From Symbiodinium natans (Eukaryota; Sar; Dinophyceae; Suessiales; Symbiodiniaceae), in NCBI GenBank assembly GCA_905221605.1, contig CAJNDS010001280.1, positions 447,501-511,500 of the forward strand: DNA of 64,000 nucleotides. Reading direction: 5' to 3'. Both the position numbers and the translations under genes were made by a program. Within the stretch, counting starts at the first letter, position 1, and the number at the start of each line of letters is the position of its first letter. A model generated the notes under the pieces. The model searched no databases and was not told the origin of the DNA. It saw only the letters and a list, made by a program, of their open reading frames with translations. Positions 10,616-20,094 of this stretch are shown piece after piece.

Positions 10616-10682
10616 GTAGAGGTGGTACACGTGCCCCTCGACCTCCAAGAGGTGGCGTGCGCCCTGGGCGCCTCGGGCGCAT
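10616..10682 (+). CDS. Exon-like island
   Basis: Acceptor GACGCTTAG, then VEVVHVPLDLQEVACALGAS and GA; donor CAT/GTGTAG. CCCTAAA to the left, T/G-rich repeats to the right. Product not recognised. Confidence 0.45.
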
Positions 10683-10683
10683 G

Positions 10684-11090
10684 TGTAGGGTTTAGGGTAT
10701 TTTGTTTTTTTTGTATAGGGTGTTTAGGGTTTGTGGGGTGTTTAGGGGTGCTTAGGGTAGGGTTTTAAGGGGCGTTTGGGTATTTTTAGGGTTGTAGATT
10801 TTCATGGTGTTAGGGTTTTTAAAGGACTTTTTTAGGGTTTTCGGGGTTTTCAGGGTTTTCAGAATTTTCGGGTTTTGAGGGTTTTCCGGGGTTTTGAGTG
10901 TTTTTAGGGTTTTGAGGGTTTGAGGGTTTCTAGGGTTTTGAGGGTTTCTTAGGTTCTTTGTTCTTAGGGTTTTTGGGGGTCTGAGGGTGTTTAGGGTTTT
11001 CAGGTTTGTTTATATTTTTTTAGTCCTTTTAGGTATGTTACGGTTTTTTGAGGGTTTCTTTGTGTGATTTTTGGGCTTTTAGGGTTTCGG
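10684..11090. repeat. Degenerate T/G-rich repeat tract
   Basis: Decayed GGGTTTT-type repeats with almost no C, unlike the perfect arrays nearby. No gene seen; looks like an old G-strand array. Confidence 0.75.
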
Positions 11091-11097
11091 GTTTGAG

Positions 11098-11147
11098 GCC
11101 CAAGCTCTGCAAGCACTGAGATGTTCGATAGCCGCCCCGCATCTGGG
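11098..11147 (+). CDS. Exon-like island
   Basis: Border TTGAG/GCC, frame AQALQALRCSIAAPHL, donor GG/GTTTAG. Only about 30 bp of TTTAGGG separate it from the next island at 11180. Confidence 0.4.
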
Positions 11148-11179
11148 GTTTAGGGTTTAGGGTTTAGGGTTTAGGGCAC

Positions 11180-11242
11180 GTGAGGTATTTGCACCTCTCC
11201 GGATTCCGAGTTGTGCTGGCTGATGCGGCTTGTGCAGCAGCC
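11180..11242 (+). CDS. Exon-like island
   Basis: Frame VRYLHLSGFRVVLADAACAA; follows a four-unit TTTAGGG block and precedes a CCCTAAA array. The spacing to the previous island suggests a micro-intron made mainly of heptamers. Confidence 0.42.
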
Positions 11243-11244
11243 CG

Positions 11245-11470
11245 AAACCCTAAACCCTAAACCCTAAACCCTAAACCCTAAACCCTAAACCCTCAACCCT
11301 CAACCCTCAACCCTCAACCCTAAACCCTAAACCCTAAACCCTACACCATACACCCTAAACCCTAAACCCCAAACCCTAAACCCTAAACCCTAAACCCTAC
11401 CTAAACCCTACTTAAACCCTCCACCCTAACCCTAAACTTCCTAAACTTCCTAAACTTCCTAACCCCCAGA
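11245..11470. repeat. CCCTAAA/CCCTCAA array
   Basis: C-strand array with CCCTCAA and CCTAAACTT variants toward its right end. Confidence 0.92.
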
Positions 11471-12120
11471 TCCTAACCCCCCCCCTCCCGAACTAACTGC
11501 CCCCTTTTTCGGCGTAGGGATAGTGTTATGCATGCACTCCCTATCCAAATTCAGGAGGGCTTCGGCAAGAGTTACTCGGTCCTCTTTTTTTTTTGGGGTT
11601 GTGGGATGGGGGGGGGGGGTACTTAGTTAGCTATGCGGTTCTGTGTTCAATCCTTAAGTCCCTTGCCCTTTTGGTATGGGCTTTTGGATAAGGTTCGCAA
11701 AGCGCGACATTCTAGCGCCAAAGTGCAGCCAAGTGTGGGGTCGGCGTTTGGGGCTTAGGGTTTAGGAGTTGCGTGTTCCCCCTTTTGCCCTACCTCCCTA
11801 GATGCTATAAGCCCTTGATCCCTGAACCCCCGGATGGGTTCATGCTAAGGATGCACGAGCCGTGAAGAGCGTCACAAAGAATTACTGTATTCCTCGGAAC
11901 ACATGACAACTAAGTGGAGTTCCGGCCTTACTTGGGCAGTGAGGGTGTAGAGGAAGTATGGTTCAGGGTCTGACTGGGCGGCTGGGGTAGCCCTGTAACC
12001 TTAAATCTTCAATATTATAGACCTTAGGCCCTTAAACTAAACCCCCAGCCCTACAACCGGACAGCCCTAGACCCCAATGCCTCTCAAGCCTTTGCCCCTA
12101 GAGACTTTCCGGAAATTCCA
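11470..12120. other. Low-repeat spacer
   Basis: Unique-looking DNA with few heptamers. A short frame VRKARHSSAKVQPSVGSAFG at about 11692-11751 is the only exon-like piece seen. An inverted pair around GCATGCACTCCCTATCC (about 11520-11545) hints at an element remnant. Confidence 0.4.
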
Positions 12121-12420
12121 CGGCTGCGCAAGACCCCAAAGCGCTAAATTTCACCTGAATGCAAAACCAACAAGCCCCTACGTGGAGGATCGGGGCACTT
12201 CAGCAAGTAGATATGAAGTAGGGCGATTTCACTGACAGAGCCAGCGTACATTCTTGAGAGCCCAGAAGCAATGCCTGCAAATGATTCTGACGATGCAGAC
12301 ACACCTGTTGGCGCTTCCAGCCGCAAACGCCGCTGCGTAGGCTCTCCACCACTTGCAGTGCTGTTGCACTAGGAGTAGTTCTGTCGGCGTGACGCAGCTA
12401 CAGACTACCTGCGCACCGGT

Positions 12421-12717
12421 TTGCAAGTTGTTTGGTTTTCGGGGAGCTGTCCGACCATGAAGGCGTTGGTGACCTTGTTTTGTGATTGTCCTTCTTGCAA
12501 AAGGGTCAATGCTACACAACTGTTTTGCCGCAGGGGCCCACGCATGTCGTGTGATATCTTGGCAAGGTGGCAGTTTGCCAGAGTTTCATTGTTTGGGCGT
12601 GTGGCCATGTTTCGCAACGGTGGTTCTGTCGCCCTGGGCTCAGGCACGCAACTGTACAAGACTGCTGCCAAAAAACCTTGGCGGGTTTTCTGTAAAATCT
12701 TTCTCCCTAGATTGTAA
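12421..12717 (+). CDS. Open frame, uncertain gene
   Basis: About 98 open codons (FSGSCPTMKALVTLFCDCPS, CKRVNATQLFCRRGPRM...) in an array-poor segment, with Cys-rich spacing CDCPSC. A second + frame and a minus frame overlap, so the coding strand is not certain. No family recognised. Confidence 0.3.
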   Translation: MQVVWFSGSCPTMKALVTLFCDCPSCKRVNATQLFCRRGPRMSCDILARWQFARVSLFGRVAMFRNGGSVALGSGTQLYKTAAKKPWRVFCKIFLPRL

Positions 12718-12807
12718 ACTCAACTCTTCTCCTCGCCCGGAACTCTTCTCCTCCAGGCCCTCAGTGTTGCCCTTCAGCGAGAGAATGCTCGGGCAGTGCT
12801 GCGGCGC

Positions 12808-13050
12808 CTACCAGTCGCCGTCGGCGCATCGGCCGCTCTGGCTGAACCGTGAGCCGCGGCTTCTTCGCCGTTTTCCGTCCTGCTTGCACCAGCCGCTGCA
12901 GCTAGGCAGCGCGGCCACCAAGTGGATCATGGTCTGTTCTTCCGCGGACCGCTCCATGAACGGCCACTCGCCGTCCTTCGTCATGTTGCATCTCTGGATT
13001 AACAGCTCCTGCGCATTGCGATCCCTATCCACGAGCAGGAGACAAAGGTG
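12808..13050 (-). CDS. Gene fragment on the minus strand
   Basis: Minus frame DRDRNAQELLIQRCNMTKDG then EWPFMERSAEEQTMIHLVAA, ending with a Lys/Arg-rich segment and a stop. Composition (Glu, Asp, Ile, Met spread, G/C at third positions) is more natural than the longer overlapping plus frame, which is Ser/Arg/Leu/Cys rich. No family recognised; no start assigned. Confidence 0.42.
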   Translation of the reverse strand, partial: HLCLLLVDRDRNAQELLIQRCNMTKDGEWPFMERSAEEQTMIHLVAALPSCSGWCKQDGKRRRSRGSRFSQSGRCADGDW

Positions 13051-13389
13051 ACGTCCGAGGTGAGCGCATTGAGCATCAAAGGCTATGAGGAAGCTTGGCG
13101 TCTACAGCTGGGGCATCAGTGGTGTGCGGAACCTGCGTTTCAACAGGAAATTCAACCGCGGCGTGTTGCCGCTGCAGAACATCAAGCGCGATCTGCCACG
13201 CCATATCCCACCCCCACTTGGGAGTGCCCAGGCACCGAGCGCTCCTGCCGATTCTGGCTGGAGGAAGGCCGCCAACTCATGTTTCGCCGCGTCGTCGTGG
13301 ACAAGTGCGCGTCCAAGGGCGGAAGCAACCAGCTTTTCCGCGACGGCAAGGACCGACACCAGGCGGCGATTATCAACGGAGGGCCTTTT
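13048..13389 (+). CDS. Gene fragment on the plus strand
   Basis: Open frame with SIKGYEEAWRLQLGHQWCAE, RSCRFWLEEGRQLMFRRVVV and GGSNQLFRDGKDRHQAAIIN, running into poly-T at 13387. An opposite frame is also open. It is cut off by the repeat starting at 13388, so I read it as a broken gene piece. Family not recognised. Confidence 0.4.
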
Positions 13390-13530
13390 TTTTTTTTTGG
13401 TACTTTTTTTCTTTGTTTTTGGTACTTTTTTTTTTTTCGTGGTCCTCTGGGCCCCTGGTCTCCTGGTCCCCTGGTCCCCTGGTCTGCTGGTCTCCCGGTC
13501 TGCTGGTCGCCTGTTCCCTGGTCTGCTACC
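13388..13530 (+). repeat. Poly-T plus CTGGTC minisatellite, inverted copy pair
   Basis: TTTTGGTACTTTTTTT tracts, then TCGTGGTCC and a tandem CTGGTCCC/CTGGTCTG minisatellite. The reverse complement of the same order lies at 15930-16035. Confidence 0.75.
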
Positions 13531-13531
13531 C

Positions 13532-14830
13532 CCCGTTTTTTGAAGCCGTGCAAGTTTTTTCAAAGCAGATGAACGATGAAACGATGAAAACCCATCAGAC
13601 CACGTTTTCAAAGCATATGAACGATTGAAAGCCATCATGCGAGCATTGTGTTCACCCCCCCCCCCCCCCAGCGCCTTGTTTCAAAGTATGTGAACGACTG
13701 AAGCTTGTGTCTGCAAATGGGGGGGACTGCGCCCCCCCAACCAACCCCCCCGCTTCTTTAAGCCGTGCAAGCCTTTTCAAAGCACGTGAACGATAAAAGC
13801 GCATCAGGCCTTTTTTTCAAGGCATATGAACGATTGAAACCCATGATGCGAGCATTGTGTTTGCAAATGGGGGTGGGGGGGCTGCGCCCCCCCCAACCCC
13901 CCCGCTTCTTTAAGCCGTGCAAGCTTTTTTCAAAGCACATGACAGATTGAAACCCATCATGCATTTTTTCAAAGTATGTGAACGATTGAAGCTTGTGTTT
14001 GCAAATGGGGGGGGCTGCGCCTCCCCCAACCCTCCCGCTTCTTTAAGCCGTGCAAGCCTTCTTCAAATCAGATGAACGATAAAAGCCTGTCAGGCCATTT
14101 TTTTCAAGGCATATGAACGATTGAAACCCATGATGCGAGTATTGTGTTTGCAAATGGGGGGGGGCGGGCTGCGCCCCCCCCAACCCGCCCGCTTCTTTAC
14201 GCCACGCAAGCTTTTTTCAAAGCATATGACAGATTGAGACCCATTATGCTATTTTTCAAAACTCATATGAACGATGCGAACATCGTGTTTGCAATTGGCG
14301 GGGGCTGCGCCCCCCCCCCCCCCCCCCAAACCCCCCGCTTCTTTAAGCCGTGCAAGCCTTTTTCAAAGCATATGAGCGTTAAAAGCCCATCAGGCCATTT
14401 TTTTCAAAGCATATGAACGATTGAAACCCATGCTGCGAGCATTGTGTTTGCAAATGGGGGGGGGGCTGCGCCCCCCCCAACCCCCCCGCTTCTTTAAGCC
14501 GTGCAAGCTTTTTTCAAAGCATATTGCAGATTGAAACCCATCATGCTAATTTTTCAAAGCATGTGAACGATTGAAGCCCATGATGCGCGCATTGTGTTTG
14601 CAAATGGGGGGGGGCTGCCTCACACCCCCCCCCCCCCCCCCCCCCGCTTCTTTAAGCTGTGCAGGCTTTCTTCAAGGCATATGACAGATTGAAACCAATC
14701 ATGCTTTTTTTTCAAAGTATGTGAAGGATTGAAGCCCATGATGCGAGCGTTGCGTTTGCAAAGGGGGGGGGGGCTGCGCCCCACCTTCGCCCCAACCCCC
14801 TCGTTTTATAAGCCATGAATGCTTCATTCA
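13532..14830. repeat. Satellite of about 150-bp units
   Basis: About nine units. Each carries GCTTCTTTAAGCCGTGCAAG, TTTTCAAAGCATATGAACGA, GATGCGAGCATTGTGTTTGC, then a G run, CTGCG and a C run. The starts fall near 13540, 13750, 13907, 14036, 14189, 14335, 14486, 14645 and 14802. Two unit subtypes alternate, so the higher-order period is about 300 bp. The G-run/C-run pair can form a hairpin. No protein is encoded. Confidence 0.9.
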
Positions 14831-14879
14831 AAGCATATGCGTCTTTTTGACAGCAGGGCTGCGCTCCCCCCCCCCAAAC

Positions 14880-15290
14880 TCACCGCTTTTTGAAGCCATG
14901 CTGACTGTACATGCAAAGGAAGTGCAGCGAGCGATACGAATGCCGGGCCAAGCGATGCCGAAGGCAACGGAAGTGCAGGGTTCCGCTCTTACTTTTTGTG
15001 GTTTTAGGGTTAGTGTTGAGGGCAGAGCCACCCTCTGTCAGTGAAAGTCTATCCGGCCATTGAAGAACCCCATATAAGGCCCTGAAACCGCTGAACTCCA
15101 AAAACGTCTGCCCCACAAGGGCTCTCACAAACCATGAAACTCTAGTCAGATCTCGTCTGCCAATCATTCTTTTTGTTGGCACGCCTGGCGTTTTCATCAG
15201 TAGAGTCGACTTCTCGTTGGATACATTGAGGTATGCCTTTCTAGAAGAAAGCCGCTGCCCCAACACGTTTTGCCACACCCGCAGCCCCAA
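14880..15290 (-). CDS. Long open frame, strand ambiguous
   Basis: 136 open codons on the minus strand (VWQNVLGQRLSSRKAYLNVS, TLLMKTPGVPTKRMIGRRDL) with no ATG at the N-terminal border, suggesting an exon. On the plus strand 15064-15318 is also open for 84 codons (NVCPTRALTNHETLVRSRLP, IILFVGTPGVFISRVDFSLD), ending at a TAA supplied by a heptamer. One of the two is probably real; I cannot decide which. No family recognised. Confidence 0.4.
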   Translation of the reverse strand: MGLRVWQNVLGQRLSSRKAYLNVSNEKSTLLMKTPGVPTKRMIGRRDLTRVSWFVRALVGQTFLEFSGFRALYGVLQWPDRLSLTEGGSALNTNPKTTKSKSGTLHFRCLRHRLARHSYRSLHFLCMYSQHGFKKR

Positions 15291-15334
15291 AGCTTACACC
15301 TTAAGCCTTAAACCCTAAACCCTACCCCACACCA

Positions 15335-15438
15335 AGCAGGCGATCCAGCAGATTTCCAGTGGACCGGTGCCGATGCACTCAATCAGACTACGCCTCGGTG
15401 TGCGCTTTAGGTACTGTAGGGCAAGCTCCAGGTGAAGA
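15335..15438 (+). CDS. Exon-like island
   Basis: Frame KQAIQQISSGPVPMHSIRLR then LGVRFRYCRASS; possible donor CTCCAG/GTGAAG at 15432. CCCTAAA-type repeats on both sides. Confidence 0.38.
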
Positions 15439-15929
15439 AGAGGCAAACCCTAAACCCATAAACCCTAAATCCTAGTCCACCTGGCAGCATGAGGTCCGAT
15501 GCAGGCTGCCTCTCATACTGCGATGGCCACTCCGAGGCGACACGAGCTTGATCGCTCTTTCTGACAAGAACTGATTACTAAGCCGAAGATTCAAAGCCCC
15601 AGGTACATACCGCTAAGCCCGATAAACCCGAAACCCTAAACCCTAGGCTCCTTGTCTCATGAGTCATGGACTTCTTTGCTTCAACTCTGGATTGCAGCTC
15701 AGGAGACAGAAGCAGCAGACAGGGACTAGCCTAAACCTGAAGCTTGGACCAGCCCAAACCAACTAATGGTCCTAGAAGTACTTCCTACACGGCAAGGTTT
15801 TGGGCAACATTTATAAGAATTCCTACGAAAAGCAGTACGAATCCTATGAAGATATGGAGGGAATGAGAATGGAGGTTTTTTTTTGGGAAAAACACGAAAG
15901 TCGACCAGATCCTATGAAAATTGAAAAGG

Positions 15930-16035
15930 GAATGTAGCATTTTCCAAGGAAGACCAGTAGACCGGGGCACCAGGAGACCAGGGACCACGAAAAAATAAAA
16001 ATGTACCAAAAAAATCAAAAAAGTACCAAAACAAT
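15930..16035 (-). repeat. Inverted copy of the 13388 repeat
   Basis: The GACCAGTAGACC and GACCAGGGACCACGAAAAAA segment followed by ATGTACC/AGTACC in A tracts is the reverse complement of 13388-13490. Together they bracket 2.4 kb that holds the satellite. Confidence 0.7.
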
Positions 16036-16060
16036 TCTCCACCCATTATCAACATGATGA

Positions 16061-16240
16061 AGATCGTCAAGTTCCTTCATCGTGCCCCAGTCGGTCGGCG
16101 CGGCCCGCTGGAGGGCTTGGCTGTCGCGGTTGGAAAAATCTGGAGTCGCTGCACGGTATCGAAAAGCCTGCGAGCTGGTGAAGAAGGCCAAGAGAGCCAA
16201 GAAGAAGAAGAAGGGCGTCAAGAAGAGCATGAAGAAGTGA
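16061..16240 (+). CDS. Lys-rich C-terminal exon
   Basis: Open from 16061 to TGA at 16238-16240. It reads SVGAARWRAWLSRLEKSGVA, ARYRKACELVKKAKRAKKKK, then GVKKSMKK and stop. A basic C-terminal tail of this kind is common in nucleic-acid-binding proteins, but no domain is visible. A CCCTAAA array starts 25 bp after the stop. A second frame (from 16054) is Glu-rich and probably a shadow. Confidence 0.45.
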   Translation, partial: RSSSSFIVPQSVGAARWRAWLSRLEKSGVAARYRKACELVKKAKRAKKKKKGVKKSMKK

Positions 16241-16264
16241 GTTCGGAATGCTCGGAGTCCGCCA

Positions 16265-16375
16265 AGAGAACAAAACCCTACACCCTAAACCCTAAACCCT
16301 AAACCCTAAACCCTAAACCCTAAACCCTAAACCCTAAACCCTAAACCCTAAACCCTAAACCCTAAACCCTGAACA
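16265..16375. repeat. CCCTAAA array
   Basis: About 15 nearly perfect units starting with TACACCCTAAA. Confidence 0.95.
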
Positions 16376-16417
16376 CCATGAACCTCCAAGGAAGCCCCCA
16401 AACTTTTCCAAGGCTGT

Positions 16418-16478
16418 GCTCCCAGGCCGCCAGTTCCCTACGCCGCGTGGGGCCGTATGTCGAGGCCGTTAGTTTGGG
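16418..16478 (+). CDS. Exon-like island
   Basis: After TTCCAAG the frame reads LCSQAASSLRRVGPYVEAVS. CCCTAAA left, TTTAGGG right. Product not recognised. Confidence 0.35.
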
Positions 16479-16499
16479 TTAAGGAAAGCGTTGAAAGGT

Positions 16500-16985
16500 T
16501 TGGGGTTTAGGGTTTAGTGTTTAGGGCTTAGGGCTTAGGGCTTAGGGTTCTGGGTTTAGGGGTTAGGACTTGCTGGGGTTTTGGCTTCAGGGTTGATTAG
16601 GCTTTATTGGCCGTATTCGGCTTTCTTGGGCTTTGTTCGGCTTTAGTCTTTAGTCTTTAGGCTTTAGGCTTTAGGCTTTAGGCTTTAGGCTTTAGGGTTT
16701 AGGCTTTAGGGTTTAGGGTTTAGGGTATAGGGTTTAGCGTTTTGCGGTTGAGGGGTTTAGGGGTTAGGGGTTTAGGGGTTTAGGGGTTTAGGGGTTTTGG
16801 GGTTTAGGGGTTTAGGGGTTTGGGGGTTTAGGGGTTTAGGGGTTTAGGGGTTTAGGGGTTTAGGGGTTTAGGGGTTTAGGGGTTTAGGGGTTTAGGGGTT
16901 TAGGGGTTTAGGGGTTTACGGGTTAAGGGGTTTACGGGTTTACGGGTTTACGGGTTTAGGGGTTCGGTTGTTTAAAGTTTAGGGG
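16500..16985. repeat. G-strand array with TTTAGGGG octamer block
   Basis: TTTAGGG and GGCTTTA units, then about 25 TTTAGGGG octamers (16745-16965). The octamer block is homogenised. Confidence 0.95.
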
Positions 16986-17140
16986 TTTAGGGCTCGCATG
17001 CCCTTTGAATAACGGAAGGTTCAGGGTTTGCAGTAGGGTTTTTAGTGTTTCGGAGAGCTCTTCGGTGTTTGAGAGTTTTCGGTTCCTGTTCTTGGGTTTT
17101 TACGGCGGTGGGGGGTAGGGGGGTTTGGGGTCTCCCCCAG

Positions 17141-17253
17141 AATCTCCAGAAACCGTCAGTGAAAGGAATCTTTCTGACATGACGGGGATCTTAGAGTGCG
17201 GTGTAAAGAATGCTGCTTTTCGTGAAGTGGCATTGGGGTTTTTGGCTGGATTG
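17141..17253 (+). CDS. Exon with CAG acceptor and possible GA donor
   Basis: Acceptor TCTCCCCCAG, then SPETVSERNLSDMTGILECG and VKNAAFREVALGFLAGL. The frame meets TTG/GACCCTAAACCC, so a GA donor at the array edge is possible, as also seen at 39197. Thirty-seven codons of well-mixed composition: one of the strongest single exons. Family not recognised. Confidence 0.6.
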
Positions 17254-17520
17254 GACCCTAAACCCTAAACCCTAAACTCTACACCCTGAACCCTATATCC
17301 GATAAACCCTAACAACCCTATCAGCCCTATAAAACCCTATAAACCCTATCAACCCTATCAACCCTATAAACCCTATAAACCCTACAAGCCCTATAAACCC
17401 TATAAACCCTATAAACCCTATAAAACCTATAAACCCTATAAACCCTATAAACCCTACAAACCCTACAAGCCCTGTATACCCTAAACCCTAAACCCTAAAC
17501 CCCAAACCCTAAACCCTCCA
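17254..17520. repeat. CCCTAAA and CCCTATAAA array
   Basis: Starts and ends as CCCTAAA; the middle (17340-17470) is a homogenised nonamer CCCTATAAA. Confidence 0.93.
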
Positions 17521-17531
17521 AACCCCCAAAC

Positions 17532-17637
17532 CTCCACGCGCAAAGTCCTCATCGAACTCTGCGCGCCCTCGAGGTCCTGGCTCGGCTGGCGGCGCTTTCC
17601 TACCAGGATGTTGGACGGGGGGAGGGGGGGCTGGCAG
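17532..17637 (+). CDS. Exon with GT donor
   Basis: Frame LHAQSPHRTLRALEVLARLA then ALSYQDVGRGEGGLA, ending at GGCAG/GTTTAG. CCCTAAA left, TTTAGGG right. Amphipathic helix-like stretch. Another frame (KVLIELCAPSRSWLGW) is also open. Confidence 0.45.
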
Positions 17638-17722
17638 GTTTAGGGTTTAGGGTTTAGGGTTTAGGGTTTAGGGTTTAGGGTTTAGGGTTTAGGGTTTAGG
17701 GTTTAGGGTTTACGGTTTGGGG
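17638..17722. repeat. TTTAGGG array
   Basis: About 11 perfect units directly abutting the exon donor at 17638. Confidence 0.95.
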
Positions 17723-17944
17723 TTTTCACGATTCGGCTCCCGAGCCTTAGTTTATTCTTTTCCATTCCTAGAGGTCCGAAGCCCAGTCTGATTTTGATTT
17801 GGGGGCGAAAGCCAGAGGACCAAAAACAAGGTTGGGGAGCGTTTGAGAGCTCTTGCTTCCTAAGGCCTAAACCCTAAACCCTAAACCCTAAACCCCAATC
17901 CGCCCCTAGAGTTCTGAGTCCTCCGCCACTGCGGCTTCTGGCAG

Positions 17945-18000
17945 GGCAAGGACTGCGCGATTCCGGACGCCTCGGCACCTGCGTGGCTAGTCGAAGATTC
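17945..18000 (+). CDS. Exon-like island
   Basis: Acceptor CTTCTGGCAG then KDCAIPDASAPAWLVEDS. All three + frames are open across this GC-rich island, so the frame is tentative. Confidence 0.33.
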
Positions 18001-18119
18001 AATGTTCAGGGTTCAGCGTTCAGGGTCTAGGGTTTTAGGGTTTAGGGCTTAGGAAACCTAGAGCCCTGACCCTGAGGTTTTGGATTTAGGGTTTAGGCGG
18101 TTTAGGGTGCGGGGTTTGG

Positions 18120-18259
18120 CTCATGTAATTGCTGTTTATACTTGGTGCTGTAATCCTACTTACCACCCCCTTTAACTGCCCTGATATGATTACCCAATTA
18201 CAAGTTGGCCTTTGCAGCTCACTTACAACTAGGTAGTAAGTCCCATGAAGCTCCAAGTA
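18120..18259. mobile_element. Foldback element, family 2 (left end decayed)
   Basis: Right end CCCATGAAGCTCCAAGTAGG and inner CAGCTCACTTACAACTAGG match the other copies. The left terminal repeat is not clear. Confidence 0.55.
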
Positions 18260-18375
18260 GGGTTTAGAGCTCAGGAGTTCGTTCACCCTAAACCCTAAAC
18301 CCTGAACCCTAAACCCTAAACCCTGAACCCTGAACCCTAAACCCTAAATCCTAAACCCTAAACCCAAGGCCCTCG

Positions 18376-18446
18376 GGGTGCTTGATGATTTTTGGCACGC
18401 GTGTCGCTGCGAGCTGTCGCTTCTGTGAAGCCCGCGAGATGGCGGG
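18376..18446 (+). CDS. Exon-like island
   Basis: Frame GCLMIFGTRVAASCRFCEAR then EMA, ending GCGGG/GTTTAG. CCCTAAA left, TTTAGGG right. Confidence 0.35.
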
Positions 18447-18504
18447 GTTTAGGGTTTAGGGTTTAGGGTTTAGGGTTTAGGGTTTAGGGTTTAGGGTTTA
18501 GGGC

Positions 18505-18660
18505 AAGGAGTTGGAGTCGACCCTCCAAGTACTTTGTCATGGCGGGGCCAAGCCAGCTGCCAACGTGCAGCTCTTGCAAACAGCAGGCTCGCCAAATTGA
18601 CCCGCTTCCACCCCGAAGGGGCCATCCCTTCCTGGCCCAAGCGAAGGGCGTGAACAAGTT
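18505..18660 (+). CDS. Exon-like island, two competing frames
   Basis: Frame a: KELESTLQVLCHGGAKPAAN to a TGA. Frame b from ATG at 18539: MAGPSQLPTCSSCKQQARQI then DPLPPRRGHPFLAQAKGVNK, with a CSSC pair. TTTAGGG arrays flank both sides. Confidence 0.38.
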
Positions 18661-18663
18661 TGG

Positions 18664-18890
18664 TTTAGGGTTCAGGGTTCAGGGTTCAGGGTTCAGGGTT
18701 CAGGGTTTAGGGTTTAGGGTTTAGGGTTTAGGGTTTAGGGTTTAGGGTTTAGGGTTTAGGGTTTAGGGTTTAGGGTTTAGGGTTTAGGGTGTAGGTTTTT
18801 GGGTTCAGGGTTTAGGATTTAAGTTTTAGGGTTTACGGTCTAGGGTTTAGGGTTTAGGGTTTAGGGTTTAGAGTTTAGGGTTTAGGGTGT
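18664..18890. repeat. TTTAGGG array
   Basis: About 220 bp; five TTCAGGG units at the left, then perfect TTTAGGG, then mixed. Confidence 0.95.
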
Positions 18891-18904
18891 GACGTGGAGG
18901 GGCA

Positions 18905-19045
18905 GGAGTGCGGCCGCTGCATGGCGTCTTGGCCACGGCCATATGGCTGGACCATGTTCAAACCCCAGCCCAATTCGGTGTCTTTTGCTCTAGCTTTTGA
19001 TTCCTGTTTGATCCTTAGCCGTTCGGGGTTCAGGGGCTTAGGAGG
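18905..19045 (+). repeat. Dispersed repeat, short form
   Basis: CGGCCATATGGCTGGACCAT, GTCTTTTGCTCTAGCTTTTG and TTGATCCTTAGCCGTTCGGG recur at 23567 and 23905, where about 290 bp separate the two halves. Confidence 0.7.
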
Positions 19046-19209
19046 ACCCTCTCCCTTGCCGGCTGCTTACCCTAAGCAGTGTTTAGGGTTTAGGGTAGAA
19101 CCCCAACCGCTGCACCTGCTTCCTTCGAGTCAGATGCGGGCCCTGGGCGAAGTGTGTAGGGCTTATAGTGCTCACAGGATGTACATGATTTTCATTGTTT
19201 GTTCTATAG

Positions 19210-19276
19210 CCCTACGTGAAGTACCTGCAGATTTGGATTGGGTACTGCGACCGCATGTGCATGACCAAGAAGAAAG
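19210..19276 (+). CDS. Exon with clean GT-AG borders
   Basis: T-rich acceptor tract ending TGTTCTATAG, then PYVKYLQIWIGYCDRMCMTK KK, ending at AAAG/GTGCTG. The strongest splice-site pair in this part of the window. Twenty-two codons with aromatic and Cys residues. Family not recognised. Confidence 0.58.
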
Positions 19277-19422
19277 GTGCTGGACCGCGCCCCCTCAACC
19301 CTCAACCCTCAACCCTAAACCCTCAACCCTCTACCCTCAACCCTAAACCTCAAACCCTAAACCCTGAACCCTAAACCCTGAAGCCCAAACCCAAACCCTA
19401 AACCCGAAACCCTGAACCTCAG

Positions 19423-19494
19423 GCTCTTCCTGTCCGATGCATCGGCCACTGGGGGTCCGGAGTTTGCAGCGCTCCAGGCTGGGCTGCCTACCGG
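19423..19494 (+). CDS. Exon-like island
   Basis: Acceptor AACCTCAG, frame LFLSDASATGGPEFAALQAG then LPT, donor ACCGG/GTTTAG. CCCTAAA-like left, TTTAGGG right. Confidence 0.45.
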
Positions 19495-20002
19495 GTTTAG
19501 GGTTTAGAGTTTAGGGTTTTTTGGGCTGTTGAGGGTTAGGCAAATCCCGAAACCCCAAACCCTAAGCCTTAAACCCCAAACCCCAAGCCCAAAACCCCAA
19601 ACCCTAAACCCTAGACCCCGGAACCCTAAACCCCTAAGAATTCAGGGTCGAGGGTCCAGTCCAGGCTGGATTGTTTGGGTTTCGGGTTTAGGGGTTCGGG
19701 TGTAGGCTTTAAGGGTTGTGCATGCCAGAACGATGACTTCGTGCATGTTGCCAGTGCGTGGGGATGGCCAGAGCATCCATGCCCGCACGATGACTACACC
19801 CTAAACCCTAAGCCCTAAGCCCTAAACCCTAAACTCTAAACCCTAAACCCTAAGCCCTAAGCCCTCAGCCCTAAACCCTAAACCCTAAGCCCTAAACCCT
19901 AAGCCCTAAACCTGTTACCAGTAAGCAGCAAGTCGTAGTTAGCCCCAGAGCTCGGTTTAGGGTTTAGGGTATAGAGGGTTTAGGGTTTAGGGTTTAGGGG
20001 TG

Positions 20003-20094
20003 ACCCAATTTTGCTTCCTGGATGCGACCGCTGGGGCTGGTCAGAAGAGATTTCGCTGCGCTTGCCACGCTTTCCTACATTCCCCTGATCCCGT
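20003..20094 (+). CDS. Exon-like island
   Basis: Frame QFCFLDATAGAGQKRFRCAC then HAFLHSPDP, between TTTAGGG and CCCTAAA arrays. Cys/His-rich but no full motif. Confidence 0.42.

Noticed and set aside
12482-13051. 189-codon plus-strand ORF, the longest in the window
   Set aside because: Ser/Arg/Leu/Cys-rich, with the minus strand giving a more natural protein at 12808-13050; its length probably reflects antisense codon bias. I kept the minus reading.
16598-16990. A true chromosome end inside the window
   Set aside because: Arrays of both orientations occur along the entire 64 kb with unique DNA between, so these are interstitial, not a terminal telomere.
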